Assembly: GCF_020103725.1 (NCBI RefSeq) | Contig: NZ_JAHXBG010000007.1 | Span: forward strand, 434,001-498,000 | Reading direction: 5' to 3' | Length of the DNA stretch: 64,000 bases | DNA from: Hyalangium gracile | GTDB taxonomy: Bacteria; Myxococcota; Myxococcia; Myxococcales; Myxococcaceae | Shown: one piece after another, positions 16,679-26,070 of the stretch | Layout of the letters: every line of letters starts with the position of its first letter | How positions within the stretch are numbered: the stretch's first letter is position 1 | Position numbers and translations under genes: made by a program | The notes under the pieces: model-generated | What the model was told of the DNA's origin: nothing | Database searches by the model: none | The model's input: only the letters and a program-made list of their open reading frames with translations

Positions 16679-18490
16679 ATGAGCACCGGTGGCACGACGC
16701 GGCGGGCTTCCTTCAGCCGGCACCTGGTGAGGCCCGTGCCCGTGGGCAACCTCGTGGGCGCGGCGCTGGCCTACTACTACGCCTCGCTGACCATGGCGGA
16801 GAAGCTGGCCAGGGCCTTCCCGCTCTTCAAGTCCCTGGGCGTGGTGGCCTGCGTGCTCGCCACGCTGGCCGGGGGCGGCATGCTGCTGCGGCGGCTGCGC
16901 GTGCTGCGCGGCCTGGAGCGCGGCGACCTGTCTCCCAGCTCGGAGAACCTGGCGCGGGCCGCGGTCGAGGCCACGAGCGCCGCGGATGCGACGTTCGTCA
17001 AGTCGCTGATGATGTGGCTCGGCTCCACGGTGGTGCTGGGCGTGCTGGTGAGCACGGTGGGTGGGGTGGGCTGGCGCGCGGGCATGGGCGTGGCCTGCCT
17101 GGGGCTGCTGTTCGGGCCCATCACCGCGCTGCTCGTCCACTGCATGGTGACGCTGCGGGCGCGCCAGGTGGTGCTGTGGCTGAGCGAGCTCGGGCTGAGC
17201 CACTCGCAGATCGTCTCCGCCATGCCCCGGCGCGCGCAGATCCGCGTCCGGCTGGTGCTCTTCACCGCCATCGCCGTGGTGACGCCCGCGGTGCTCTCCT
17301 CCAACCTCGCCTCGGCCCTGGCGGAGCATGCCTATGAGGCGGTGCTCGCCACGCCGGAGCCGCAGCAGGCGCAGCGCGTGCAAGAGCTGCGCATGGAGGC
17401 CCTCACCTCCGGCGGGGCGCTGTGTCTGCTCGTGTTCGGGCTGGCGCTCACCACCGCGTACCTGGGTGGCACGCTGGTGGGGCGTCCCATCCGCCAGCTC
17501 GCCGACGAGGCGCGGCGCATCGCGGATGGGAACCTGGCGACGCCGCGGCTCATCCCCGCCGAGGACGAGGTGTGGGGCGTGTCCGCCGCGTTCGCGATGA
17601 TGCGGGCGCACCTGGCGGACGTGCTCTCGCAGCTGCAGCGCGCGGGCGCGCAGATCAGCGCCACCACGGAGGAGATCCTCGCCACCTCGGGCCGCTACGA
17701 GGCCGGGGCCGCCGAGCAGGCCAGCTCGCTGGACGAGACGAGCGCCACCACGGAGGAGCTGGCCCGGAGCGCTCGGCAGATCGCGGAGAACGCCGGCTCG
17801 GTGGCGGAGATCGCCCAGCGCACGCTCGGGGCGGCGCAGGGAGGGCAGGGCAGCGCGGAGGCCTTCCTCGCCTCCATGAGCCGCATGCGCAACGACAACC
17901 AGGCCATCGCCTCGGCCGTCACCCGGCTCAACAAGCGCGTGCAGCAGATCGGCAAGATCGTCGAGTTCATCAACGGCGTGGCCGACAAGTCGGACCTGCT
18001 GGCGCTCAACGCGGAGCTGGAGGGCACCAAGGCGGGCGAGGTGGGCCGGGGCTTCTCGCTGGTGGCCGCGGAGATGCGCCGCCTGGCCGAGAACGTGCTG
18101 GAGTCCACCAAGGAGATCGAGGGGCTCATCGAGGAGGTGCGTGAGGCCTCGCGCGCGGCGGTGGCGGCCACCGAGGGCGGCGTGCGCGCCACGGAGACGG
18201 GCACCTCCCTGGCGCAGCAGGTGTCCGAGTCGCTCAAGCAGATCCTCGATCTGGCCGGGCAGACGTCGGACGCGGTGCGCTCCATCTCGCTGGCCACGCA
18301 GCAGCAGCAGACGGGCACCGACCAGCTCGCCGACACCATGGCGGACATCCTCCGCATCACCCAGCAGAGCCTGAACGCCACCAAGCAGGTGAGCACGGCC
18401 AACGGGGATCTGCTGGTGCTCGCGCTGGATCTGCGCAACGTGGTGGAGCGCTTCCAGATCAGCCAGCCGCCGCCGAGGAGCGAAGGGTGA
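16679..18490 (+). CDS. Methyl-accepting chemotaxis protein B, paralogue of the preceding receptor
   Basis: A 603-aa chemoreceptor with the same architecture as the gene before it: a multi-helix membrane N-terminus without a periplasmic domain, HAMP (about 270-325) and a long signalling coiled coil. The tip sequence (NAELEGTKAGEVGRGFS) and the tail SISLATQQQQTGTDQLA are identical to its neighbour's, while the membrane parts differ, suggesting tandem duplication with divergent sensing. Its TGA overlaps the GTG of the kinase gene by 4 bp (18487-18490). The two receptors may form mixed arrays; that is inference. Confidence 0.92.
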   Translation: MSTGGTTRRASFSRHLVRPVPVGNLVGAALAYYYASLTMAEKLARAFPLFKSLGVVACVLATLAGGGMLLRRLRVLRGLERGDLSPSSENLARAAVEATSAADATFVKSLMMWLGSTVVLGVLVSTVGGVGWRAGMGVACLGLLFGPITALLVHCMVTLRARQVVLWLSELGLSHSQIVSAMPRRAQIRVRLVLFTAIAVVTPAVLSSNLASALAEHAYEAVLATPEPQQAQRVQELRMEALTSGGALCLLVFGLALTTAYLGGTLVGRPIRQLADEARRIADGNLATPRLIPAEDEVWGVSAAFAMMRAHLADVLSQLQRAGAQISATTEEILATSGRYEAGAAEQASSLDETSATTEELARSARQIAENAGSVAEIAQRTLGAAQGGQGSAEAFLASMSRMRNDNQAIASAVTRLNKRVQQIGKIVEFINGVADKSDLLALNAELEGTKAGEVGRGFSLVAAEMRRLAENVLESTKEIEGLIEEVREASRAAVAATEGGVRATETGTSLAQQVSESLKQILDLAGQTSDAVRSISLATQQQQTGTDQLADTMADILRITQQSLNATKQVSTANGDLLVLALDLRNVVERFQISQPPPRSEG

Positions 18491-20964
18491 CTCCCCGCGA
18501 CAGGCTGCTCAAGCAGTTCCGCGACCTGGTCGGGGTGCGCATGGAGCGCATCAACCGCGCCATCGTGGAGCTGGAGTCCGGAGGCAACGTGGAGACGGGG
18601 CGCAAGGCGCTCCGAGAGCTCCACGGCCTCAAGGGCGAGGCCCGGATGATGGGCTTCGACAGCATCAACGTGCTCGTCCACGAGATGGAGGAGCTGGTCC
18701 GCTCCAGCGAGGTTGCCCAGTACGCCCTCTCCCACGAGTCCGCCGACGCGCTCCTGAAGTCCGCGGACGCGGTGACGGTGCTCTCGGGCCTGGTGGCCTC
18801 GGAAGAGGCTCCCGAGGTGGAGAAGCTGGTGTCTTGGCTCCGGGAGCGCACCAAGGTGGAGCAGACCCAGCTCGGCAGCGGCGTCCCCGAGCCCGTGCTG
18901 CTGCCCGCCGTGCCGAAGCCGATTGTGCCCGAGAAGGCGCCGCCCGCGGCTCCCCCGGCGACGGCTTCGCCGCCTGCCTCCCGGCAGACTCCGAGCCCGG
19001 TTCCTTCCACGCCTCGGAGCCCTCTTCCGGCCGCCCCGGCTCCGACGGCCTCGCCTCCGACGGCCTCGCCTCCGGCAGCGGCTTCCGGGACTCCGGGCGG
19101 GCCGTCCACCTCCGCGCCTGCCACCACCCCGGGCTCGGGCCCTGCAGGCACGAGCCGCCAGCCCGCTGCCAGCACATGGCCGCAGGCGCCCACCCGCTCC
19201 GCGGGGGCCGCCACTTCCGGGGCGGGGCCGTCCGGAGCGCCCGCTGCAGCGGCCCAGACTTCGCGGCCGGAGATGCGCGCGGACAGCTCGGTGCGCATCG
19301 ACGTGGGCAGCCTGGATCTGCTCACCAGCGCCGCCACCAACCTCTCCCAGGTGGCGCGCCGCCGGGAGCTGGCCAACACCCGCCGCCTGGCCCTGGCCCG
19401 GGAGCTGGCCCAGCTCGCCCGCGAGGCGGAGGATCTGGGGCCGGCGGGCTCGGCGCTCGCCGCCAAGCTGAGCAAGGCCAAGGATGAGGCCGCCGCGCTC
19501 CACCGCGAGTCGAAGCTGCTGGCCAACGAGGAGCTGAGGGATTTGGGGCAGGTGGTCGAGGAGGTGCAGCGCATCCGCATGCTGCCGCTCTCGGTCCTCT
19601 TCGAGCCCTATCCGCGCGTGGTGCGCGACATGGCCCGGGAGCTGGGCAAGGAAGTGGACCTGGTGGTGGACGGCGAGGACACCCGCGCCGACCGCGCCGT
19701 CGTCGAGGCGCTGCGCGAGCCGCTGCTCCACCTCATCCGCAACGCGCTGGATCACGGCCTGGAGACCCGGGTGGATCGCGTGGCGGCGGGCAAGCGCCCC
19801 AAGGGGTGTCTGACGCTGCGCGCCTCGCGCGAGGGCAACCGCATCGTCCTGCGGGTGGAGGACGACGGCCTGGGCCTGGACACGGCGATGCTGCGCAAGG
19901 TGGCCGTGCGCAAGGGCTTCCTGGACGAGATGGCCGCTGGCGCCCTCACCGAGGCTCAGGCCCGCGAGCTCATCTTCCTCTCCGGCTTCTCCTCCCGCGA
20001 GGAAGTCACCCACATCTCCGGGCGAGGCGTGGGGCTGGATGCCGTGCGCACCGCGGTGCAGACCCTGGGCGGGGACGTGGGCGTCGAGTCCGCGCCGGGC
20101 TGGGGCACCATCTTCGAGATCCGCGTCCCCGTCTCCCTCACGGTGGCGCCGCTGCTCTTCGTGAAGGCGGGGGACGAGACGCTGGCCCTGAGCGCCGCCC
20201 ACGTCACCCGGGCGCTCAAGCTGGACCTCTCCGCGATGACGGAGCTGGCCGGGCGGCCGGCGCTGGACGTGGACGGCCGGGTGCTGCCCTTCGGCCACCT
20301 CTCCTCGCTGCTCGGACTGGCCCCGGAGCGCCGCCCGTCCGAGGGAGAGCTGGTGCTCGTGGTCCGCAGCCAGGGCGCCACCGCCGCGCTGTCGGTGGAG
20401 CGGGTCCTCGAGGAGCGCGTCCAGGCCATCCTCCCCCTGCGGGGGCTGCTGGGCCGCTTTGGACACCTCACCGGCGCCACCACCCTGGCGGACGGTCGGC
20501 TGGCGATGGTGCTGTCGGCCGCCTACCTGACGGCTGGCGCCCACGGCTCGCTCTCCGTCCGCCTGCCGCGCGCGGCCGCCCGGGCTCCCGAAATCCACCG
20601 TCGGCGGATTCTGGTCGTGGATGACTCACCCCTCACCCGCGAGCTCATCTCCGCGCTCCTGGAGGCGGTGGGGTACGACATCGTCGCCGCCGCGGACGGC
20701 GCCGAGGCCCTCCACCTGCTCACCCAGACCCAGGTGGACCTGGTGGTGACGGACCTGGAGATGCCCGGCCTGGACGGCCTGGAACTCACCCGCCAGCTCA
20801 AGGGGCATGACACCCTTAACCGACTCCCGGTCATCATCCTCACCACGCGTGGAGGGGAGGAGGACCGCAAGAAGGGGTTGGCGGCGGGGGCCAACGGCTA
20901 CATCACCAAGGGCGATCTGGTCCGGCAGGACCTGGTGGACGTGGTGAAGCGCCTGCTGGGGTAA
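18487..20964 (+). CDS. Hybrid CheA-type histidine kinase with C-terminal receiver
   Basis: An 825-aa CheA-REC fusion like FrzE. The Hpt domain has phospho-acceptor His46 ([14 protein letters not shown]). A long Pro/Ala/Ser linker (about 140-260) replaces the P2 region. Then come a dimerisation helix (about 270-340), an HATPase domain with N-box [20 protein letters not shown] and [10 protein letters not shown] boxes, a CheW-like regulatory domain (about 550-695), and a receiver (708-825) with Asp756 (VVTDLEMPG). Intramolecular phosphotransfer to the receiver is the likely output, since no separate CheY is present. It starts at GTG, overlapping the receptor gene. Confidence 0.93.
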   Translation: MTPRDRLLKQFRDLVGVRMERINRAIVELESGGNVETGRKALRELHGLKGEARMMGFDSINVLVHEMEELVRSSEVAQYALSHESADALLKSADAVTVLSGLVASEEAPEVEKLVSWLRERTKVEQTQLGSGVPEPVLLPAVPKPIVPEKAPPAAPPATASPPASRQTPSPVPSTPRSPLPAAPAPTASPPTASPPAAASGTPGGPSTSAPATTPGSGPAGTSRQPAASTWPQAPTRSAGAATSGAGPSGAPAAAAQTSRPEMRADSSVRIDVGSLDLLTSAATNLSQVARRRELANTRRLALARELAQLAREAEDLGPAGSALAAKLSKAKDEAAALHRESKLLANEELRDLGQVVEEVQRIRMLPLSVLFEPYPRVVRDMARELGKEVDLVVDGEDTRADRAVVEALREPLLHLIRNALDHGLETRVDRVAAGKRPKGCLTLRASREGNRIVLRVEDDGLGLDTAMLRKVAVRKGFLDEMAAGALTEAQARELIFLSGFSSREEVTHISGRGVGLDAVRTAVQTLGGDVGVESAPGWGTIFEIRVPVSLTVAPLLFVKAGDETLALSAAHVTRALKLDLSAMTELAGRPALDVDGRVLPFGHLSSLLGLAPERRPSEGELVLVVRSQGATAALSVERVLEERVQAILPLRGLLGRFGHLTGATTLADGRLAMVLSAAYLTAGAHGSLSVRLPRAAARAPEIHRRRILVVDDSPLTRELISALLEAVGYDIVAAADGAEALHLLTQTQVDLVVTDLEMPGLDGLELTRQLKGHDTLNRLPVIILTTRGGEEDRKKGLAAGANGYITKGDLVRQDLVDVVKRLLG

Positions 20965-21032
20965 AGGGCACCCTGAGACAGGCGACTCCATTGGGTATAC
21001 TCCTGGTGGCGCGCACGGGGTATGCACAGGTA

Positions 21033-22088
21033 ATGGGCAAGAAAGTGTCGGTGCTGGTGGTCGATGACTCGCTCATCTGCCGACAGCTCATCTGCGAAGC
21101 ACTGGGCCAGGACCCGGATCTCACGGTCGTGGGCACGTGCGTGGACGGCAAGGAAGCGCTGGCGCGCGTCAAGGAGCTGCGCCCCAACGTCGTCACCATG
21201 GATGTGGACATGCCGGTGATGGACGGGCTCACCGCCGTGGAGCACATCATGGCTGAGTGCCCCACCCCCATCCTGGTGCTCACCGCGGATCCGCGGCAGC
21301 AGGCGCCGGAGCTGACGTGCCGGGCGCTGGAACTGGGCGCGCTGGGGCTGCGCGTCAAGCCGTCCATCGACGATGGGCTGGAGGCGTGGAACCTGGCCAA
21401 GGAGCTGAAGCTGCTGGCCTCGGTGCGGGTGATCCGCCACCTGCGAGGCCCCAAGCGCATCACTCCGCCGGTGCGCAACGAGCTGCCCTCGCTGCTGCCG
21501 CCGAGCATGGGCATGGTGGCGGTGGCCGCCTCGACGGGCGGGCCGCAGGTGCTGCACCGGATGCTGTCGGAGCTGCCGGCGGACTTCCCGGCGCCCATCG
21601 CCATCGTCCAGCACATCAACGCGGCGTTCGCCGAGTCGCTGGCGGGCTGGCTGGCCAACTCCTGCCGCCTGAAGGTCCGGCTGGCGCAGGACGGCGAGCT
21701 GCTGATGCCGGGGCACGTGCTGATCGCCCCGCCGGGCATGCACATGGTCATCCCGTTCCGGGGGCGCGTGGCGCTCAAGCCGGGCGTGGAGCGCGACGGG
21801 CACATGCCGTCGGCCACGGTGCTCCTGGAGAGCGCGGCCAAGGCGTACGGGCGGCGCGCGCTGGGCGTCATCCTCACCGGCATGGGCGAGGACGGCGCGG
21901 CGGGCATGCTCGCCATCAAGCAGGCCGGAGGGTTCACGATCGCTCAGAACGAGGAGTCTTGCGTCGTGTTCGGCATGCCGGGCGCGGCCGTGGAGCGCAA
22001 CGCGGTGGATCACCTCGTCCATGGGGACGAGGTGGCCGCGGCGCTGATACGGCTGTCGCGCGGTGAAGCCCTCGCCCAGGGGCGGTGA
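21033..22088 (+). CDS. cheB: CheB chemotaxis protein-glutamate methylesterase
   Basis: A 351-aa two-domain CheB. The receiver (1-125) has acidic DDS and phospho-acceptor Asp57 ([13 protein letters not shown]). The methylesterase domain (from about 160) has catalytic Ser168 (AASTGGPQ), His195 (IVQHIN) and an Asp in [10 protein letters not shown]. It removes methyl groups from, and deamidates, receptor glutamates, giving adaptation to the two MCPs upstream. ATG 21033 was chosen because it begins at the receiver; an in-frame start at 20991 would add 14 residues. The gap to the kinase is 68 bp. Confidence 0.92.
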   Translation: MGKKVSVLVVDDSLICRQLICEALGQDPDLTVVGTCVDGKEALARVKELRPNVVTMDVDMPVMDGLTAVEHIMAECPTPILVLTADPRQQAPELTCRALELGALGLRVKPSIDDGLEAWNLAKELKLLASVRVIRHLRGPKRITPPVRNELPSLLPPSMGMVAVAASTGGPQVLHRMLSELPADFPAPIAIVQHINAAFAESLAGWLANSCRLKVRLAQDGELLMPGHVLIAPPGMHMVIPFRGRVALKPGVERDGHMPSATVLLESAAKAYGRRALGVILTGMGEDGAAGMLAIKQAGGFTIAQNEESCVVFGMPGAAVERNAVDHLVHGDEVAAALIRLSRGEALAQGR

Positions 22089-22092
22089 CGGC

Positions 22093-23922
22093 GTGACGTC
22101 GGCTCGGCCAGGCTCGCTCATCCACGCGTACATCACCACGCGGACGGGCATGGCCCTGAGTGACAACCAGAGGCGCAGGCTGGACGAGCGGCTGGCGGTG
22201 CTCCGGGGCTCGCTCTCGGAGCAGCAGTACCTGATGCACCTGCAGTCCGCGTCGGGCGCGGCGGAGCTGTCCACGCTCATCTCCGTGGTGGCCGTCCACA
22301 AGACGGACCTGTTCCGGGACGAGGTGCAGCTGGGGGACTTCCGCACCCAGGTGCTCGTGCCGCTGGTGGCGAAGTCGGCGGGGCGGCCGCTGCGCTTCTG
22401 GAGCGCGGGCTGCGCCACGGGCGAGGAGGTGGCCACGCTCCTGATGATGCTCGACGAGGCGGGGGCGGATCCGGGCAGCTCGGTGCTGGGGACGGACATC
22501 TCCGAGGCGGCGCTCAACCGGGCGCGGACGCTGAGCTTCTCCGCGGAGCAGGTGCGCCGGCTGCCGGCCGTGCTCCGCGAGCGCTACTTCATGCCCGACG
22601 GCTCGCGCAGCCTGCTGGTGCCGGAGCTGCGCGAGCGCGCCAACTTCCATCTCCACAACCTGATGGAGACGCCGTACCCCACCGCCGGCGGCAACGAGGG
22701 CTTCGACGTCATCTTCTGCCGCAACGTCCTCATCTACTTCACGGCGGAGGCGTTCGAGCGGGTGGTGCTCGCGCTGGCGGAGCGGCTCGCGCCCGGGGGG
22801 ACGCTGGTGCTCTCCGCCGCGGAGCCGCTGCTGCAAGCCCCGCCCAGCCTGCGCGTCATCCGCAGCGAGCACGCCTTCTTCTATGTGCGCACGCCGAACC
22901 TGCTGGCGGCACCTTCGTCCCGGCACCTGCTGACGGGAGGGGGCGCGAGCGAGCCGTTCTCGTCCGGCCTCGAGCGCCGCAGGGACGCGGGGGCCTTTCC
23001 GGTGGTAGCGCCCTCGGCGCCTTCGGAGCGTCCGCGGGAGCAGGGGGCCGCGCCGCCCCAGCCACCCCCTGCTCCAGCGCCCGAGTGGCCGAAGGAGACA
23101 GGGGCTCCTCCAGGTCCGCCTCCCACGACGAGCGGCGAGCCTCGGAGGGACTCCGGGCGCTACGCCACGGTGCCGGGTGAGCCGCGGAGGGACTCCGGGC
23201 GCTACGCCACGGTGGGGACGGAGCCTCGGCGGGACTCGGGGCGCTACGCCAGCGTACCGGGTGAGCCGAGGCGTGAATCGGGCAGCTACGCCACGGTGCC
23301 GGGTGAGCCGCGGAGGGACTCGGGGCGCTACGCCACGGTGGGGACGGAGCCTCGGCGGGACTCCGGGCGCTACGCCAGCGTGCCGGGTGAGCCTCGGCGG
23401 GACTCCGGGAGCTTTGCCACGGTTGCTCCCGAGCCTCGGCGTGAATCGGGGAGCCATGCCACCGTGTCTCCCGAGCCACGGCGTGACTCGGGCCGCCATG
23501 CCGCCGTGCCTTCCGGCTCGTGGCCCGCTGGCAGTCCCCAGTCCGGCTCGTTCCCAGCGGTCATGCCCTCCGAGGGGTATGGCGCCCCGGATGGGTCCGA
23601 GGAGCACCCGCTGCTCGCCGAGGCCGACAGCCTCTTCGCCCAGGTGCTCGACGGGGTAGGGGAGACGGACTCGCAGACGGAGGACTACCTGCGGCGCTGC
23701 CTGGCGCTGGATCCGGACCTCTCCGCCGCGCGCTACCTGCTGGGAATGCTGCTGGAGCTGCGGGAGGCGTTCGCCGAGGCCGCCTCCGAGTACCGCCGCG
23801 CCCTGCGCTCCCTGGAGGACGGCCGGGCGCGCCACACCCCCTTCTTCCTCAACCACTCCCGCCTCCGGGTGGCCTGCGCGAAGGCCATCGAGCGCATGGA
23901 GGGGGGCGGCAAGCCCCGCTGA
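22093..23922 (+). CDS. cheR: CheR receptor methyltransferase with 14-aa repeat linker and TPR tail
   Basis: A 609-aa CheR fusion. The SAM-dependent methyltransferase (about 1-265) has FWSAGCATGEEVATL (motif I), GTDISEAALNRA and FDVIFCRNVLIYF. It methylates receptor glutamates opposite CheB. Residues 348-473 are nine tandem 14-aa repeats rich in Glu-Pro-Arg-Arg and Ser-Gly. The C-terminus (about 510-609) is helical and TPR-like, similar in layout to FrzF. The GTG at 22093 has AGGGG about 10 nt upstream and follows the cheB stop. An in-frame GTG at 22063 inside cheB would add 10 residues. Confidence 0.9.
   Translation: MTSARPGSLIHAYITTRTGMALSDNQRRRLDERLAVLRGSLSEQQYLMHLQSASGAAELSTLISVVAVHKTDLFRDEVQLGDFRTQVLVPLVAKSAGRPLRFWSAGCATGEEVATLLMMLDEAGADPGSSVLGTDISEAALNRARTLSFSAEQVRRLPAVLRERYFMPDGSRSLLVPELRERANFHLHNLMETPYPTAGGNEGFDVIFCRNVLIYFTAEAFERVVLALAERLAPGGTLVLSAAEPLLQAPPSLRVIRSEHAFFYVRTPNLLAAPSSRHLLTGGGASEPFSSGLERRRDAGAFPVVAPSAPSERPREQGAAPPQPPPAPAPEWPKETGAPPGPPPTTSGEPRRDSGRYATVPGEPRRDSGRYATVGTEPRRDSGRYASVPGEPRRESGSYATVPGEPRRDSGRYATVGTEPRRDSGRYASVPGEPRRDSGSFATVAPEPRRESGSHATVSPEPRRDSGRHAAVPSGSWPAGSPQSGSFPAVMPSEGYGAPDGSEEHPLLAEADSLFAQVLDGVGETDSQTEDYLRRCLALDPDLSAARYLLGMLLELREAFAEAASEYRRALRSLEDGRARHTPFFLNHSRLRVACAKAIERMEGGGKPR
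23134..23511 (+). repeat. Nine tandem 42-bp repeats within cheR
   Basis: Nine consecutive in-frame 42-bp units encode [GTP]EPRR[DE]SG[RS][YFH]A[TSA]V[PGAS]. Units 2-4 (23176-23301) and 5-7 (23302-23427) are almost identical, forming a 126-bp higher-order duplication. The last two units are the most diverged. Confidence 0.95.
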
Positions 23923-23983
23923 CGGGCGGGCAGGCGACAGAGCCTGTGAGAAGGATCGGACGCGCGCGGGTTTTGGCCTTAAG

Positions 23984-24871
23984 ATGCGCCCCCTTATGAG
24001 AAGGCTCGCCCTGCTCTCCCTGCTCGCTCTCTCGGGCTGCTTCTACCCAGCCGACCGCGGCCGTGCGCTCGAGGCCAAGGTCGACAGGCTCAGCGCGGAC
24101 AACACCCGGCTCAACGAGGAGCTGAAGCAGGCGCGCGAGCAGCTCGCCGCCACGCTGCCTCGCATCGACGAGAAGGTCGCCCAGGTCACCCAGGCGCTGG
24201 ACAGCCTGGAGAAGGGCTCGCGCCGCAACGACGCGGACATCGGCATCCAGCTGCAGAAGACGGTGGAGGACCTTGCGAACCTGCGCGGGCAGGTGGAGAC
24301 GTACCTCTACCGCATTGGCGAATTGGAGACGGCGCTCGGCCGGCTCACCTCCGAGGCGGAGAAGAAGCAGCTGTCGCAGCAGGGGCCGGACGCGCTGAAG
24401 GAGGCCGAGGCCAGGAAGCAGGCCGAGACCCTGAAGCGTCCGGAGGACAAGAAGGAGTTCCTGGCGCTGGCCCAGGACAAGGCGAAGGCGGGGGAGTTGC
24501 CCCTGGCGCGCCAGCTCTACTCGGAGTTCATGAAGAAGTGGGCCAAGGATCCCCTCATGGGCGAGGCCCACTTCGGCCTGGGAGAGACGTACTTCACCGA
24601 GGAGAAGTGCCGCGAGGCCCTCTTCGAGTACGGCAAGGTCATCCAGGACTTCGCGAAGACGCCGTCCGCGCCGCGGGCGTACCTGCGCTCCTCGGACTGC
24701 TTCGCGAAGCTGAAGATGACGGAGGAGTCCCGGCTGGCGCTGGAGGAGCTCATCAAGAGCTTCCCCAAGTCCGAGGAAGCCAAGACGGCCAAGACGAAGA
24801 TCGCCGAGCTGGACAAGGCGAAGAAGAAGCCGGCGCCGGCACCGGCGCCCGCGAAGAAGGGAACCAAATGA
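23984..24871 (+). CDS. CpoB/YbgF-like TPR lipoprotein
   Basis: A 295-aa lipoprotein with lipobox LALSGC (Cys19). A coiled coil (about 25-125, DRLSADNTRLNEELKQA and following) resembles the YbgF trimerisation domain, and three TPR-like repeats cover about 160-275 (KAGELPLARQLYSEFMKKW, then FGLGETYFTEEKCREALFEY). A Lys/Pro/Ala tail ends the protein. CpoB/YbgF coordinates outer-membrane constriction with peptidoglycan synthesis in E. coli, but no tol-pal genes are nearby. A second Met at 23996 could be the start. The stop overlaps the next gene's ATG by 4 bp, so the two are translationally coupled. Confidence 0.85.
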   Translation: MRPLMRRLALLSLLALSGCFYPADRGRALEAKVDRLSADNTRLNEELKQAREQLAATLPRIDEKVAQVTQALDSLEKGSRRNDADIGIQLQKTVEDLANLRGQVETYLYRIGELETALGRLTSEAEKKQLSQQGPDALKEAEARKQAETLKRPEDKKEFLALAQDKAKAGELPLARQLYSEFMKKWAKDPLMGEAHFGLGETYFTEEKCREALFEYGKVIQDFAKTPSAPRAYLRSSDCFAKLKMTEESRLALEELIKSFPKSEEAKTAKTKIAELDKAKKKPAPAPAPAKKGTK

Positions 24872-25983
24872 GACTGGGTCGCCTGGCGCTCGCCGCGCTG
24901 GCGTTGCTGCTCGTGCCCTTCGTGGCCGGCGCGGCGCCGAAGAACGTGGTGCTGCTCTTCACCGGAGACAATGGGGGCGAAATCGCCCCCTGTGGTTGAA
25001 TCCACAACCCGTCTGGCGGTCTGGCCAGGCGAAAGATGGCGATTGAAGCAGAGCGTGCGAAGGGCGCGGCGGTGCTCGTGTTGGATGCGGGCAATGCGCT
25101 CTTCAAGTTCCCCAACAGCACCGGAGACAAGAACGAGAAGGCGCGAGCGGAGCTCTTGCTCAAGCAGATGGACGCGATGGGCACCGTGGCCATGGCCGTG
25201 GGCGCGCGCGACCTGACGCTGGGGCTTAACTTCCTGCGCAACGGGGCCAAGGGCGCGAAGATGAAGCTCCTGTCCGCCAACCTGGTGGACAAGGAGGGCA
25301 AGCCCGTGTTCCCGGCCTCCACGGTGGCCACCGTGGGAGGGCTCAAGATCGGCGTGGTGGGAGCCTCGCCGGAGGGCACGCTGCCGGAGTCCAAGGGGCT
25401 GCCGGTGGGCCCGGCCGTGCTCGCCGAGGCCAGGCGCCTGCGCGAAAAGGAGAAGGTGGACGTGGTGGTGCTGCTCGCCGCGGTGCCCTACGAGGTGACG
25501 CGGCGGCTGGCCTCGCAGGCCGAGGGTGTGGACTTCGTCATGCAGTCCCACGAGGGCCGAGGCCCGGGCGTTGCCTACCGCGACGGCCTGGCCACCATGG
25601 TTCCTCCCGGGGAGCGGGGGCGCCAGGTGGCGCGCCTGGAACTGGCCGTGTCCGGCCCGGGCACGTTCCAGGACCTGGCCACCGCCGGTCAGGCCAAGGA
25701 GAGCCTGAAGAACCTGGAAGCCAACCTGAAACGGGCCAAGGAGCGGCTGGCGGCAACCAAGGACGAGGCTGCCCGGAAGGCACTCGAGGAGACGGTCGCC
25801 TCCTTCGAGGCCCGGCGGGCCGCCCTGCAGAAAGACGCGAAGCTCGACGCAACGGGGATGGCCCGTACGCATCAGTTGTCGTACATCCAGCTGGGGGCGG
25901 ATAAGCCCTCGGATCCCGCCGTCCAGAAGCTGGTGGAGCGCATCGAGCCCCCGGGCTCGAGTGACCACGGACACCCACATTGA
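24868..25983 (+). CDS. UshA-like metallophosphoesterase-family selenoprotein (in-frame UGA = Sec44)
   Basis: One reading frame of 372 codons is interrupted only by TGA at 24997-24999. Upstream lie a signal peptide (cut near GAA, residues 21-23) and VVLLFTGDNGGEIAPCG. Downstream, the same frame continues IHNPSGGLARRK and then about 315 residues of 5'-nucleotidase/UshA-like fold (LVLDAGNALF, VGARDLTLGLNFL, DFVMQSHEGRG). From memory, relatives carry CGC-x(3)-P-x-GGL-x-RR here, so the TGA takes the place of the second Cys: CGU at 42-44. A SECIS-like hairpin follows at 25010-25031. A Lys/Ala-rich coiled coil lies near 275-325. The substrate is unknown. Read conventionally it would wrongly appear as a 43-aa peptide plus a truncated gene at 25036. 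Confidence 0.85.
25010..25031 (+). promoter_or_regulatory. SECIS-like selenocysteine insertion hairpin
   Basis: CGTCTGGC (25010-25017) pairs with GCCAGGCG (25024-25031), 8 bp with one U-G wobble. They enclose the 6-nt loop GGUCUG (25018-25023), which begins 18 nt after the UGA. Loop sequence and distance agree with bacterial SECIS elements bound by SelB; the E. coli fdhF element has a GGUCU apical loop. Confidence 0.82.
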
Positions 25984-25995
25984 AGCAAGGCGGTC

Positions 25996-26024
25996 TTGTG
26001 CAGCACCCGGCGCGCCGTTATAAG
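25996..26024 (+). promoter_or_regulatory. Sigma-70-type promoter of the L31 gene
   Basis: TTGTGC (25996-26001), exactly 17 bp, then TATAAG (26019-26024). It predicts a start near 26031 and a leader of about 65 nt before ATG 26096. It is one of the best-matched promoter sequences in the window. Confidence 0.7.
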
Positions 26025-26050
26025 CGCCGGCCACCTCAAACGCTGGACCT

Positions 26051-26070
26051 CCTCCCCAATGGTGGGGAGG
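26051..26070 (+). promoter_or_regulatory. Hairpin in the L31 mRNA leader
   Basis: CCTCCCC (26051-26057) pairs with GGGGAGG (26064-26070) around loop AATGGT, 25 nt before the start codon. L31 leaders in other bacteria carry autoregulatory structures, so this may be an equivalent; that role is inference. Confidence 0.45.

Noticed and set aside
14849-17611. 920-codon minus-strand frame across the receptor genes
   Set aside because: Low-complexity His/Arg/Gln composition antisense to two clear chemoreceptors. Not coding.
17695-20598. 967-codon minus-strand frame across the CheA gene
   Set aside because: Antisense to well-supported receptor and kinase domains, without motifs of its own.
20991-21032. 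Longer CheB start at 20991
   Set aside because: It would add 14 residues with no receiver homology; the ATG at 21033 begins directly before the first beta strand.
23134-23511. Regularly spaced repeats resembling a CRISPR array
   Set aside because: The repeats are contiguous 42-bp units without unique spacers, in frame within cheR, and not palindromic.
25036-25983. A separate 315-aa gene starting at ATG 25036
   Set aside because: It lacks a ribosome-binding site and a signal peptide, and begins in the middle of the conserved motif. It is in the same frame as the upstream part, so it is the 3' portion of the selenoprotein gene.
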